A stretch of DNA of 35,957 nucleotides from Cryomorphaceae bacterium (GCA_003331885.1 QOPZ01000006.1:1-35957), one strand, 5' to 3'; positions 1 to 7,900 are shown, counted from the first letter of the stretch. Made by a program: numbers and translations. Notes: generated by a model from the letters alone, not told the origin.

Positions 1-399
1 GATCTTTATAAAGAATGCATATTACCATATTCAAAAAAAATACTTAATAGGGCAAAAGAATTAGGTTGCCCTACAATATTTTTTCCAAAAGACTTTTCAC
101 TAGGATTAAAATATATCAATAAAGATATATGTGATTTTGTAAGTATAGACTGGACCATGAAATTAGAAGACGCCAGAAATTTAGTTGACAAAAACGTAGG
201 ATTACAGGGCAATATGGATCCTCGAATTTTCTACTATGATGAGTTAAAAATTGAAAGTTATTTAGAATCTCTTTCAAGTTTTGGTAAAAATAATCATGAT
301 TGGATTTTTAATCTAGGTCATGGTTTTCTTCCTGATATTGATTATAAAAAAGTTCAAAATGTTGTGAATTGGATAAAAAATAAAAACTGGAATAGATAA
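1..399 (+). CDS. hemE: Uroporphyrinogen decarboxylase, C-terminal part
   Basis: This is the last 132 residues of uroporphyrinogen decarboxylase; the 5' part lies outside the window. The enzyme removes four acetate carboxyls from uroporphyrinogen III to give coproporphyrinogen III in the cytoplasm. The frame is open from base 1, and the family's C-terminal motifs are clear: 'SIDWTM', 'GLQGNMDPRIFY' and 'FNLGHGFLPD'. An ATG at 157 is internal, not a start. The stop codon is followed with no spacer by the ATG of hemN, so the two are very probably co-transcribed and translationally coupled. The family assignment is firm; only the missing N-terminus limits it. Confidence 0.95.
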   Translation, partial: DLYKECILPYSKKILNRAKELGCPTIFFPKDFSLGLKYINKDICDFVSIDWTMKLEDARNLVDKNVGLQGNMDPRIFYYDELKIESYLESLSSFGKNNHDWIFNLGHGFLPDIDYKKVQNVVNWIKNKNWNR

Positions 400-1776
400 A
401 TGAAGGTAAGCGATAAATTAATAAAAAAATACAATAAAAGTGGTCCAAGATATACATCTTACCCACCAGCAACATTTTTTGATAATAATTTTTCAAATGA
501 AGATTTTAAACTAAAAATCATTGAATCAAATTCAGAAAATCCTCAAAATATCTCTGTTTACATTCATATACCCTTTTGTCCTCAGATATGTCATTTCTGT
601 GGATGTACTACTGAGTCAGGCTTTACAAAACCTTTTTTAGAGAGATATGTAGATGCTTTAATAAAAGAAATCGATTATGTTGGAAAATTGATAAATAAAA
701 AAAGAAAGCTAACGCAGGTTCATTGGGGAGGTGGTACACCTAATGCAATTTCATATAAGTATATTGAAAGAATTACGAATAAACTTTATGAGGAATTTAC
801 ATTTTCAAAAAACTATGAAATGGCTATTGAGTGTAACCCAGCTCATTTAGAATTTAGACATATAGAATTATTAAAGAAATTTGGGTTTAATAGAATTTCA
901 ATTGGTATTCAGGATTTTAGAAATGATGTTTTGGATGCCATCAACAGAAAGCCATCTAAACACCCAATTTCAAAAATTATAAAAAAAATAAAGGATGAAG
1001 GTTTCACAGGAACTAATATTGATTTAGTTTATGGATTGCCTCTGCAAACAGTAGAAAGCTTTAAAAAAACTGTTGAAATGGCTATAGAGCTTAACACTGA
1101 GCGGATAGTTACCTTTTCATATGCACATGTACCTTCAATTCTACCCAGGCAAAAAATTCTTGAAAATATTGGCTTTCCTAGCTCTAAGAATAAAGCATTG
1201 ATGTATGAAAATTCATACGAATTATTTATGAAAGCTGGCTATGTATCAATAGGAATGGATCATTTTTCTAGACCAGGTGATGAATTTGATATAGCACTTC
1301 AAAATAAACAACTTCACAGGAATTTTCAAGGATATTGCACCAGAGAAACTACTGGCCAAGTTTATGGATTTGGAGCATCCTCAATTTCTCAACTGGATTC
1401 TGCGTATAGTCAAAACATCAAGAATGCAGCACAATATATAAATGCAATTGAAAAAAATAATCTAGCAGTTTTAAGAGGTTATGAAGTTGACATTAAACAA
1501 AAAATTGTTAGAGAAATTATTAATTCTATAATGTGTAATTACTATTTAGATCTTGAATTTATCGCTGAAAAATATGATTTAAATATTTCTAAAATAATTG
1601 ACATTGTCAATTTTAATAAAGATAAATTTCAAGATTTTATTGATGATAATCTATTAATAATTGAAGGCTATAAATTAACCGTTTTTGAAAAAGGAAGATT
1701 ATTTACTAGAAACATTGCAATGAGATTTGATCCTTTAATAAATCAAAAAGTTGGAACATATTCAAATACTATATAA
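400..1776 (+). CDS. hemN: Oxygen-independent coproporphyrinogen III oxidase (radical SAM)
   Basis: HemN converts coproporphyrinogen III to protoporphyrinogen IX by radical-SAM oxidative decarboxylation of two propionates, without oxygen. The 458 residues match the usual family length. The N-terminus has the HemN-type 'PRYTSYPPA'. The iron-sulfur motif follows at C60, C64, C67 and C69 ('HIPFCPQICHFCGC', the CX3CX2CXC pattern of true HemN rather than HemW). Next come the SAM-binding 'HWGGGTPN' and 'SIGIQDF', and the family-specific 'SIGMDHF'. The gene sits between hemE and hemH with zero-base junctions on both sides (TAA then ATG), so it belongs to the heme operon. No HemF is visible here, although the organism is probably aerobic. 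Identification is secure. Confidence 0.96.
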   Translation: MKVSDKLIKKYNKSGPRYTSYPPATFFDNNFSNEDFKLKIIESNSENPQNISVYIHIPFCPQICHFCGCTTESGFTKPFLERYVDALIKEIDYVGKLINKKRKLTQVHWGGGTPNAISYKYIERITNKLYEEFTFSKNYEMAIECNPAHLEFRHIELLKKFGFNRISIGIQDFRNDVLDAINRKPSKHPISKIIKKIKDEGFTGTNIDLVYGLPLQTVESFKKTVEMAIELNTERIVTFSYAHVPSILPRQKILENIGFPSSKNKALMYENSYELFMKAGYVSIGMDHFSRPGDEFDIALQNKQLHRNFQGYCTRETTGQVYGFGASSISQLDSAYSQNIKNAAQYINAIEKNNLAVLRGYEVDIKQKIVREIINSIMCNYYLDLEFIAEKYDLNISKIIDIVNFNKDKFQDFIDDNLLIIEGYKLTVFEKGRLFTRNIAMRFDPLINQKVGTYSNTI

Positions 1777-2781
1777 ATGAAGGGTTTTTTAATGATAAAT
1801 TTAGGTTCACCAGACAGCACTTCTGTTAAAGATGTAAGGAAGTACCTTGATGAATTCTTAATGGATAAAAGGGTAATAGGCAAAAGCTATTGGTTTAGAT
1901 GGTTTTTAGTTAAAGTAATTATTCTCAACACCAGGCCTAGAAAATCTGCAAAAGCTTATAAAAAAATTTGGTGGAAGGAAGGTTCACCTTTAATAGTATT
2001 ATCACAACGATTATTTAATAAAGTATCGAAACTTGTTAGGTTTCCTGTTTCTTTAGCTATGCGTTATGGTTCAATTAGCATTCATAATGGATTAAAAGAG
2101 TTGGATGAAAAAGGAGTAAAAAATATAAAAGTACTCCCATTATACCCTCATTATGCTATGTCATCTTATGAGACTGTTGTTGAAAAAGTAAAGGATGAAG
2201 TAAAAATAAATTTTCCCCATCTAAAAATAAAAACAGTAGAGCCATTTTACAAAGACAAAAAATATATTGATCTTCTTTGTAAAAAAATAAAGGCTACAAT
2301 CGATAAAATTGAATACGATCATATTCTATTCTCATATCATGGAATTCCAATTAGTCATTTAAAAATCTCTGACCCTACAAACTTGCATTGTTACAAAGTA
2401 AAAAACTGTTGTAGTACTCATTCTGACGCTCATAAATATTGTTATAAACATCAAGTACTTGAAACTACAGAAGCAGTTATTAACAATCTTAAAATTGATA
2501 AAAATAAGTATAGTAATGCTTTCCAATCTAGACTTCCAAATGAAGCATGGCTTAAACCCTACACAGACGATGAATTGATAAGACTAGCAAAAGAGGGAAA
2601 AAAAAGATTAGTTATTGTTACGCCTGCTTTTGTCACAGATTGTCTTGAAACTCTTGAAGAAATTGCAATGGAAGGGAAAGAAGAATTTTTAGATGCTGGT
2701 GGAGAAAGCTATCATTACGTACCTTGTTTAAATGATGATGATGATTGGGCTGAATTAATTTCAAAATGGGGAAATAAATGA
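1777..2781 (+). CDS. hemH: Ferrochelatase
   Basis: Ferrochelatase inserts ferrous iron into protoporphyrin IX, the last step of heme synthesis. The 334 residues contain the N-terminal 'LMINLGSPDS', the catalytic His188 in 'FSYHGIP', 'FQSRLPNEAWLKPYTD', and the acidic 'ETLEEI' (E291-E295) that completes the active site. There is a striking cysteine cluster between the two halves, C205, C211, C212 and C222, with no cysteine-rich equivalent in the E. coli type. Some microbial ferrochelatases bind a [2Fe-2S] cluster through internal cysteines, so a cluster here is possible (inference). The gene starts directly at the hemN stop, and its own end overlaps the hemJ start by 4 bases (ATGA). Confidence 0.95.
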   Translation: MKGFLMINLGSPDSTSVKDVRKYLDEFLMDKRVIGKSYWFRWFLVKVIILNTRPRKSAKAYKKIWWKEGSPLIVLSQRLFNKVSKLVRFPVSLAMRYGSISIHNGLKELDEKGVKNIKVLPLYPHYAMSSYETVVEKVKDEVKINFPHLKIKTVEPFYKDKKYIDLLCKKIKATIDKIEYDHILFSYHGIPISHLKISDPTNLHCYKVKNCCSTHSDAHKYCYKHQVLETTEAVINNLKIDKNKYSNAFQSRLPNEAWLKPYTDDELIRLAKEGKKRLVIVTPAFVTDCLETLEEIAMEGKEEFLDAGGESYHYVPCLNDDDDWAELISKWGNK

Positions 2782-3317
2782 GCTATCTAGTTTTAAAGAC
2801 AATTCACTTAATTTTTGTAATATCATGGTTTGCTGGTCTTTTTTATGTTGGAAGATTGTTTATTTATTTTAAAGAAGCTTCAAAATATGAAGCAAATAAG
2901 AAAAAAATTCTCCAAGATCAATTTTTGTTAATGACCAAAAGATGTATGTACATAATAACATGGCCATCATTAATTTTATCTACTTTTTTTGGACTTTATA
3001 TGTTACATAAAAATCCTTCTTTAATTTATTTGAATTGGATGATAATTAAATTAGTTTTTGTAACTATTTTAATTTTTTACACAGCTTATTGTCAAAAAAT
3101 TCTTTTACAAATGATGAAAGGATCAATAAAATTTTCAGATTTTAAATTAAGACTTTGGAATGAGTTTGCGACCCTTCTTCTTATCTCAATAGTATCTCTG
3201 GCAGTTTTAAAAACAACTTTATCTTGGATAAAAGCTATAATTGTTTTTGTGATTATTGGAATATTATTATTCTCTCTAATTAAAATTTATCGAAGTTATA
3301 TTAATTCAAAAAACTAA
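2778..3317 (+). CDS. hemJ: Protoporphyrinogen IX oxidase HemJ, integral membrane
   Basis: HemJ is the membrane-bound protoporphyrinogen oxidase of bacteria without HemG or HemY; it oxidises protoporphyrinogen IX before iron insertion. The 179 residues form four to five hydrophobic helices. The first reads 'LKTIHLIFVISWFAGLFY' and contains His10; Lys91 lies in 'NWMIIKLVFV'. These fit the His and Lys reported as essential heme ligands in cyanobacterial HemJ (His10 and a Lys in a later helix). 'GLFYVGRLFIYFKEA' and 'KRCMYIITWPSL' are further family signatures. It is the last gene of the heme operon, overlaps hemH by 4 bases, and ends exactly where the convergent LysE gene ends. Older annotations call this family CopD-like or UPF0093. 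Confidence 0.9.
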   Translation: MSYLVLKTIHLIFVISWFAGLFYVGRLFIYFKEASKYEANKKKILQDQFLLMTKRCMYIITWPSLILSTFFGLYMLHKNPSLIYLNWMIIKLVFVTILIFYTAYCQKILLQMMKGSIKFSDFKLRLWNEFATLLLISIVSLAVLKTTLSWIKAIIVFVIIGILLFSLIKIYRSYINSKN

Positions 3318-3917
3318 CTAGACTATAATCCATATAGCTATAAATAGGTAAAAAACACTTTTAAAAACTTTAATCTTATTATGATTAATAAGATTGTTCA
3401 CAAAACCTGTATTAAAAGAGGAAAGTAAAACCACTAATAAAAAAATAGTATTTGCAATTAACCAAAATATAAGTCCAAGTATTGAAAACTGTAATTCATA
3501 AGACCATGAGTTATGAAAAATATAGTTTGGAAAAAATGCAATAAAAAAAATACTAACTTTTGGATTTAAAACATTCATCATTAAACCTGTTGTAAAATCA
3601 TTTTTACTGGACAAACTTTTATTATCAATTTTTGAGTTTTTATTGTAGGTTGAAATTGCTAAAAAAATAAAATATATAAATCCAAAAACTTTTAAAATAA
3701 AAAAGAAGTAGTCATTAGAATTAATCAACGCTGAAACACCAAAAACCAGTAGAAGTGTATGAAAAATTAGGCCAGTAGTTAATCCAAAAACAGTTTTTAT
3801 CCCAGCTATTTTTCCCTCTGTTGAACTTTTTATAAAAACATAAATTATATCTGGACCCGGACTAAGGGTTAAAATACTTGCAGAAAATAAAAAAATTAAA
3901 AGAGTCTCTAATTGCAT
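3318..3917 (-). CDS. LysE/RhtB-family amino-acid exporter
   Basis: A 199-residue integral membrane protein of the LysE/RhtB superfamily, which exports amino acids or related small molecules. The family signature 'LTLSPGPDIIYVFIKS' stands near the N-terminus, followed by 'GLTTGLIFHTLLLVFGVSAL' and about six hydrophobic helices in all; 'GLMMNVLNPKVSIFFIAFFP' is the second conserved block. The substrate cannot be told from sequence. Its stop codon abuts the hemJ stop with no bases between, and it is divergent from the DUF3050 gene across 57 bases. No promoter matching TAnnTTTG was found for it in that spacer. Confidence 0.88.
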   Translation of the reverse strand: MQLETLLIFLFSASILTLSPGPDIIYVFIKSSTEGKIAGIKTVFGLTTGLIFHTLLLVFGVSALINSNDYFFFILKVFGFIYFIFLAISTYNKNSKIDNKSLSSKNDFTTGLMMNVLNPKVSIFFIAFFPNYIFHNSWSYELQFSILGLIFWLIANTIFLLVVLLSSFNTGFVNNLINHNKIKVFKSVFYLFIAIWIIV

Positions 3918-3956
3918 AATTTTTGATTTAAACTATGAATAATTTCTGTTATTATA

Positions 3957-3964
3957 TAATTTTG
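3957..3964 (+). promoter_or_regulatory. -7 element for the DUF3050 gene
   Basis: TAATTTTG matches the Bacteroidota -7 consensus TAnnTTTG exactly and ends 10 bases before the ATG at 3975, giving a 5' leader of only about 5 bases. I saw no -33 TTTG at the expected distance. In DNA this AT-rich, chance matches occur, so position relative to the gene is the main support. Confidence 0.5.
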
Positions 3965-3974
3965 CAAACCATAT

Positions 3975-4736
3975 ATGAATAATATAAACAATCTATTAAA
4001 TAATATTTCTGAAACCAGAAAAGAATTACTTAATCATCCATTATATGCCAGATTGAATTCTGAACAAGCAATAGCAAATTTTATGGAAACTCATGTTTAT
4101 GCAGTTTGGGATTTTATGTCTCTAGTCAAAGCACTTCAAATAGATTTAACAAGTGTCAAATTACCATGGGTTCCTACAAAAGATAATGTTTCAAGAAGAT
4201 TGATCAATGAAATAGTTTTAGGAGAAGAAAGTGATATAGATCAAGAAGAAAACCCTACAAGTCATTACGAGTTATATCTTGAGGCTATGGAAACAATTGG
4301 TGCTGATACAGGAAAAATTAAAAATTTTGTTGCTAATATTATTGATTGTAATGATTACAAATTAGCCATTACAAAATCAGATATTCCTGATGCTGCTATA
4401 GATTTTATGAATTTTACATTTGATATTATTGACACAAAGAAAACTCATATTATAGCAAGCGTTTTTACTTTTGGAAGAGAAGATTTAATTCCTGATATGT
4501 TCATAAATATCGTTAAATCTTTAAATGAAAAACCTGGAAGTAAAACAAATGATTTACTGTATTACCTTGAAAGACATATAGAAATGGATGGTGATGAACA
4601 TGGTCCAATGGCTTTAAAAATGATTTCAGGATTATGTGCAGATAATCAAGAAAAATGGGATGATGCTATTAAATTTTCTAAAGAAGCATTAAAACAAAGA
4701 ATAAAGCTTTGGGACTATATAAATAGTCAGATCTAA
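3975..4736 (+). CDS. DUF3050 protein, heme-oxygenase-like fold
   Basis: This 253-residue soluble protein matches the DUF3050 family, seen in 'FMETHVYAVWDFMSLVKALQ', 'PWVPTKDN', 'INEIVLGEESDID', 'TFGREDLIPDMF' and 'YLERHIEMDGDEHGP'. As far as I recall the family is all-helical and placed with the heme-oxygenase/TenA-like fold; its function is unknown. The conserved E38/H40, E79, H97, H158, E169, H201, D205 and H209 look like metal ligands. The H201-x3-D205-x3-H209 spacing resembles the HxxxDxxH of heme-oxygenase-like diiron oxidases, one residue longer. Neighbours are the heme operon and a LysE exporter. It overlaps the end of the convergent sulfatase gene by 4 bases. The family call is good; the activity is inference. 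Confidence 0.82.
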   Translation: MNNINNLLNNISETRKELLNHPLYARLNSEQAIANFMETHVYAVWDFMSLVKALQIDLTSVKLPWVPTKDNVSRRLINEIVLGEESDIDQEENPTSHYELYLEAMETIGADTGKIKNFVANIIDCNDYKLAITKSDIPDAAIDFMNFTFDIIDTKKTHIIASVFTFGREDLIPDMFINIVKSLNEKPGSKTNDLLYYLERHIEMDGDEHGPMALKMISGLCADNQEKWDDAIKFSKEALKQRIKLWDYINSQI

Positions 4737-6157
4737 AATTTATTACTATTTCTTGTGTCTAAAAGACTCTTTGGTGGATCAAAACTATTTATATGATCTT
4801 CAGCTATTTTTTTAATTTCTTTAACTTTTTCAGGATATTTTTCAGCAATATTATATTTTTCTGATGGATCTAAATCCAAATTAAATAACAAAGGAACATC
4901 CAAAACAATTTTTTTATTACTGCCTTTAGGATAATCATATGCACCTTTAACTATAAAGTGTGCTTTAAACTCACCATGTCTTATGGCATAAATTTCTCTT
5001 TCCCTGTAAAAAATTATATTAGTTCTTTCACTTTGTGAGTGATTCAATAATGTTTGTTTTATGTTAACTCCATCAATTACTCTGTCTGAGATTTTTTCAG
5101 AATTAGATAAGTCAACAATTGTTGGAAAAAGATCCATAGTCGAGCCTATTTCATCAATTATACCAGGTTTAATTTCAGCTCCCCAAAAAATTCCTGGCAC
5201 TCTCTGACCACCTTCCCAAGTCATTCCTTTGCCTTCTCTCAATAACCCAGCAGAACCGCCATGAGTTTCAAATGGAAGCCATGGGCCATTGTCTGATGTA
5301 AATACAACAATTGTATTCTTATCAAGGTTATATTTTTTAAGCTCACTTATAATAGCTCCCATACCATGATCAATTTCTTCAATTACATCTCCATATAAAC
5401 CGTTTTTACTTTTTCCCAAAAAGTCTTCTGAAGCATATAAAGGAATGTGAGGTAAACTATGTGCTAAATAAATAAAGAATTTTTCATCTTTTAATTCATT
5501 AATCTTATCAATTGTCTTTTCTGTAAATCTTTTCGTTATTGTAGTTTGATCTGCAGGCCTTTCAATTATTTTATTATTCTCCATTAATGGAACATTATAA
5601 TTTTCAGAATTAATTGGATTTTTTTCATACTGAGGCCAATAATTATTGCCAGGACAACAGGTAACTCCATTAATTGAATTCATATCATTTGAATATGGGA
5701 TGCCATAATAATAATCAAATCCGTTATTTGTAGGCAAATATTTATTTTTATGACCTAAGTGCCACTTACCTATTGCAGCAGTTTTGTAACCGTTTTCTTT
5801 AAGCTTTTCTGCAATTGTAACTTCAGATTCAGGAATTCCAAAATCTGAATTTTCATAAAGAACTCTATATTTCTTTCCAATCATACCATTTCTTATGGGT
5901 AACCTTCCTGTCATAAGCGCTGCTCTACTTGGTGTACATACACTTGAAGCGGAATAAAATTGAGTCCATTTTTGACCTTCATATGACATTATATCAAGAT
6001 TAGGTGTTTTTATTGTTGGATGTCCATATGATCCTAAATCACCATAACCCATATCATCAACAAAAACAATTATAAAATTATAGTCTTTTACAGATTCATT
6101 ATTGCATCCTAAAATAGTTATTAATGAGAGTAATATTGTAAAAATGAGATTTTTCAG
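4733..6157 (-). CDS. Lipoprotein sulfatase (arylsulfatase type) without a standard start codon
   Basis: A type I formylglycine-dependent sulfatase that hydrolyses sulfate esters, likely on polysaccharides or other environmental substrates. With the start used here it has 474 residues. The metal site opens with 'FVDDMGYGD', followed by the formylglycine motif C74-T-P-S-R, 'GKWHLGH' (130-136), 'HSLPHIP' and 'FTSDNGPW'. The first ATG (6052) would cut the protein inside the metal site. Upstream the frame stays open to a stop at 6191-6193 and encodes a lipoprotein signal, 'FTILLSLITILGC', with lipobox Cys18. No ATG, GTG or TTG exists there. CTG at 6155-6157 gives a natural 'MKN' start; ATA at 6167-6169 is the alternative. 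No sulfatase-maturing enzyme is in the window. Function firm; start uncertain. Confidence 0.85.
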   Translation of the reverse strand: MKNLIFTILLSLITILGCNNESVKDYNFIIVFVDDMGYGDLGSYGHPTIKTPNLDIMSYEGQKWTQFYSASSVCTPSRAALMTGRLPIRNGMIGKKYRVLYENSDFGIPESEVTIAEKLKENGYKTAAIGKWHLGHKNKYLPTNNGFDYYYGIPYSNDMNSINGVTCCPGNNYWPQYEKNPINSENYNVPLMENNKIIERPADQTTITKRFTEKTIDKINELKDEKFFIYLAHSLPHIPLYASEDFLGKSKNGLYGDVIEEIDHGMGAIISELKKYNLDKNTIVVFTSDNGPWLPFETHGGSAGLLREGKGMTWEGGQRVPGIFWGAEIKPGIIDEIGSTMDLFPTIVDLSNSEKISDRVIDGVNIKQTLLNHSQSERTNIIFYREREIYAIRHGEFKAHFIVKGAYDYPKGSNKKIVLDVPLLFNLDLDPSEKYNIAEKYPEKVKEIKKIAEDHINSFDPPKSLLDTRNSNKF

Positions 6158-6207
6158 TCTTCTAAATATATAAATTATGTCACAAATTATTCATTATAAA
6201 TTATAAC

Positions 6208-6215
6208 TATATTTG
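6208..6215 (+). promoter_or_regulatory. -7 element for the M28 peptidase gene
   Basis: TATATTTG is an exact match to the Bacteroidota -7 consensus, 21 bases before the ATG at 6237. Transcription would start near 6221, leaving a leader of about 16 bases without a Shine-Dalgarno sequence. A clear -33 TTTG is not visible. Confidence 0.6.
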
Positions 6216-6236
6216 CATTAAATATAAGTGAACTCA

Positions 6237-7538
6237 ATGAAATATTTACTACTAATTTTGGCATGCATTTTCTCTGTAAACTCATTTTCTCAATTAAAAA
6301 AAGCTGATAAGTTTGCAAAAACAATTACAGCTGAGGAACTTAAAGAACATTTATACATATATGCTTCTGATGAGTTTGAAGGAAGAAATACAGGAGCAAA
6401 AGGCCAAAAAAAAGCTGTAGAATATTTAAGAAACTTTTATATAGAAAATGAAATTGAACCAGGTGATCCTGACAAAGATTATTTTCAAAAAATGAAACTT
6501 AATCTAAGAAGAGGAAATGAAGGTGAGGTTGATTCTGAAAATGTAATTGCAATAATAAAAGGAAGTGAAAAGCCAGATGAATATCTTGTTCTTACATCTC
6601 ACTTAGATCACGTTGGTTACGGAAGAACAGGTTCTAGATCTAGAGATGCCTACATTGGAGAAGTTAAAGAAAGAATACACAATGGAGCTGATGATGATGG
6701 GTCTGGTACAGTTGCTATGTTAGAAATAGCCCAAGCTTTTAAAGAAGCTAGTAAAAAAGGTAAAGGTCCAAAAAGAAGTATTATTTTTTTACATGTAACA
6801 GGTGAAGAAAAAGGTTTATTGGGTTCTGCCTATTATGCAGATAATCCTATATATCCCCTAGCAAATACAGTTACAAATCTTAACCTTGATATGATCGGTA
6901 GAATTGATCCAACAAGAAAAGGAGATAAAAGAGAATATATTTATATTATTGGATCAGATCACGACAGTCAAGATTTACATATATTATCTGAACAAACTAA
7001 TCTTGAAACAGTTAATATAGATTTAGATTATAGATATAATGCTAAAGATGATCCAAATCGATTTTATTACAGAAGTGACCACTATAATTTTGCTAAAAAA
7101 GGTATCCCAATTATTTTTTATTTTTCAGGAACTCACCCAGATTATCACTTACCTTCAGATACACCTGATAAAATTGAATATGACCTTTTAGAACTTAGAA
7201 GTAAGCTTGTTTTTTATACAGCCTGGAATATAGCTAATAGAGATAAAAGAATTGCTGTAGATCCAAAACCAGAAGTTAAGAAATTTGAAGTTAATAAAGA
7301 GAAGTTAAACGGATATGCTGGAAATTATGGAGCTGAAGGAGTTCCTCTAAAAATTGGAGTATTTATTAGAGAAAACAACCTGTTTATTGAAGTAATGAAT
7401 CAAGCAGTACAACTTGACGCATTGGATGAAGATGTATTTGGCAGTGAAGCAATGGGTTTAAAAATTACCTTTGATGCTGAAAAAGGTACTATGGAATTTA
7501 AACAAGGTCCGTATAACATTAAACTTAAAAGGGAATAA
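6237..7538 (+). CDS. Secreted M28-family zinc peptidase with C-terminal DUF3471-like domain
   Basis: A 433-residue secreted metallopeptidase (aminopeptidase-like M28). It begins with a signal peptide, 'KYLLLILACIFSVNSFSQ', cut after Ser18 or nearby. The co-catalytic zinc site is visible: H122 and D124 in 'TSHLDHVG', D152 in 'NGADDDGSG', E190/E191 in 'TGEEKG', D218 in 'NLDMIGR', and the last His in 'THPDYHLPSDTPD'. A PA-like region precedes the catalytic part. The final ~85 residues form a small beta domain resembling DUF3471, probably for substrate or surface contact. I prefer ATG 6237 over GTG 6228 because it gives a clean signal peptide and fits the promoter. The gene stands alone and ends at a strong terminator. 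Confidence 0.9.
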   Translation: MKYLLLILACIFSVNSFSQLKKADKFAKTITAEELKEHLYIYASDEFEGRNTGAKGQKKAVEYLRNFYIENEIEPGDPDKDYFQKMKLNLRRGNEGEVDSENVIAIIKGSEKPDEYLVLTSHLDHVGYGRTGSRSRDAYIGEVKERIHNGADDDGSGTVAMLEIAQAFKEASKKGKGPKRSIIFLHVTGEEKGLLGSAYYADNPIYPLANTVTNLNLDMIGRIDPTRKGDKREYIYIIGSDHDSQDLHILSEQTNLETVNIDLDYRYNAKDDPNRFYYRSDHYNFAKKGIPIIFYFSGTHPDYHLPSDTPDKIEYDLLELRSKLVFYTAWNIANRDKRIAVDPKPEVKKFEVNKEKLNGYAGNYGAEGVPLKIGVFIRENNLFIEVMNQAVQLDALDEDVFGSEAMGLKITFDAEKGTMEFKQGPYNIKLKRE

Positions 7539-7560
7539 TTTTACTTAAAGATTAGAAAAT

Positions 7561-7587
7561 AAACCCATCAAACGATGGGTTTTTTTA
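7561..7587 (+). terminator. Intrinsic terminator after the M28 peptidase
   Basis: A perfect 9-base stem (AAACCCATC, loop AAAC, GATGGGTTT) is followed by a run of T. It sits 23 bases after the peptidase stop codon, in the only convergent junction of the window that has an intergenic gap. Confidence 0.88.
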
Positions 7588-7767
7588 TTGTTCAATTGAA
7601 ATTGCATTAGATTGGACAATAATGTTATCATGTATTTTAATGTTAAATGAAATTGGATTACAACATGTTTCACAATCCTCTATAAATGATTGATTAAAGA
7701 CGGATGGGTCAACTAGTTTTATTTGATTTTCCCAACAATATGGGCATGTAAAAGGGTGTTCAATCAT
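7585..7767 (-). CDS. CPXCG-motif cysteine-rich small protein
   Basis: A 60-residue protein of the CPXCG cysteine-rich family, function unknown. Two zinc-knuckle pairs are visible: 'TCPYCWE' near the N-terminus and 'DCETCCNPISF' in the middle, where the family usually reads 'EDCxVCCxP'. A single zinc ribbon is likely. It begins with ATG just 11 bases after the 3' end of the tRNA-His gene on the same strand, so it may be transcribed with that tRNA. Its stop lies at the tail of the M28 terminator. Confidence 0.85.
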   Translation of the reverse strand: MIEHPFTCPYCWENQIKLVDPSVFNQSFIEDCETCCNPISFNIKIHDNIIVQSNAISIEQ

Positions 7768-7778
7768 TTAAAAATTTG

Positions 7779-7853
7779 GGTGGAAGACCGGATTCGAACC
7801 GGCGACCTCCTGAACCACAATCAGGCGTTCTAACCAACTGAACTACAACCACC
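7779..7853 (-). tRNA. tRNA-His (GTG)
   Basis: The minus strand folds into a tRNA with an extra 5' G at position -1 opposite C73, the histidine identity element. The D arm is GTTC/GAAC. The anticodon stem is CCTGA/TCAGG with loop TTGTGGT, so the anticodon is GTG. The T loop is TTCGAAT. CCA is not encoded. The acceptor stem (GTGGTTG against CTTCCAC) has two adjacent U-U mismatches at 5-68 and 6-67, which is unusual. A weak -7-like TATATTAG lies at 7867-7874. Confidence 0.93.
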
Positions 7854-7900
7854 ATTTTTGAGTCCGCTAATATAATATATAAGATTATAAAATAATAGAT

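Noticed and set aside
157-399. Separate small gene starting at ATG 157
   Set aside because: It is the internal end of hemE; the conserved sequence continues upstream in the same frame to base 1.
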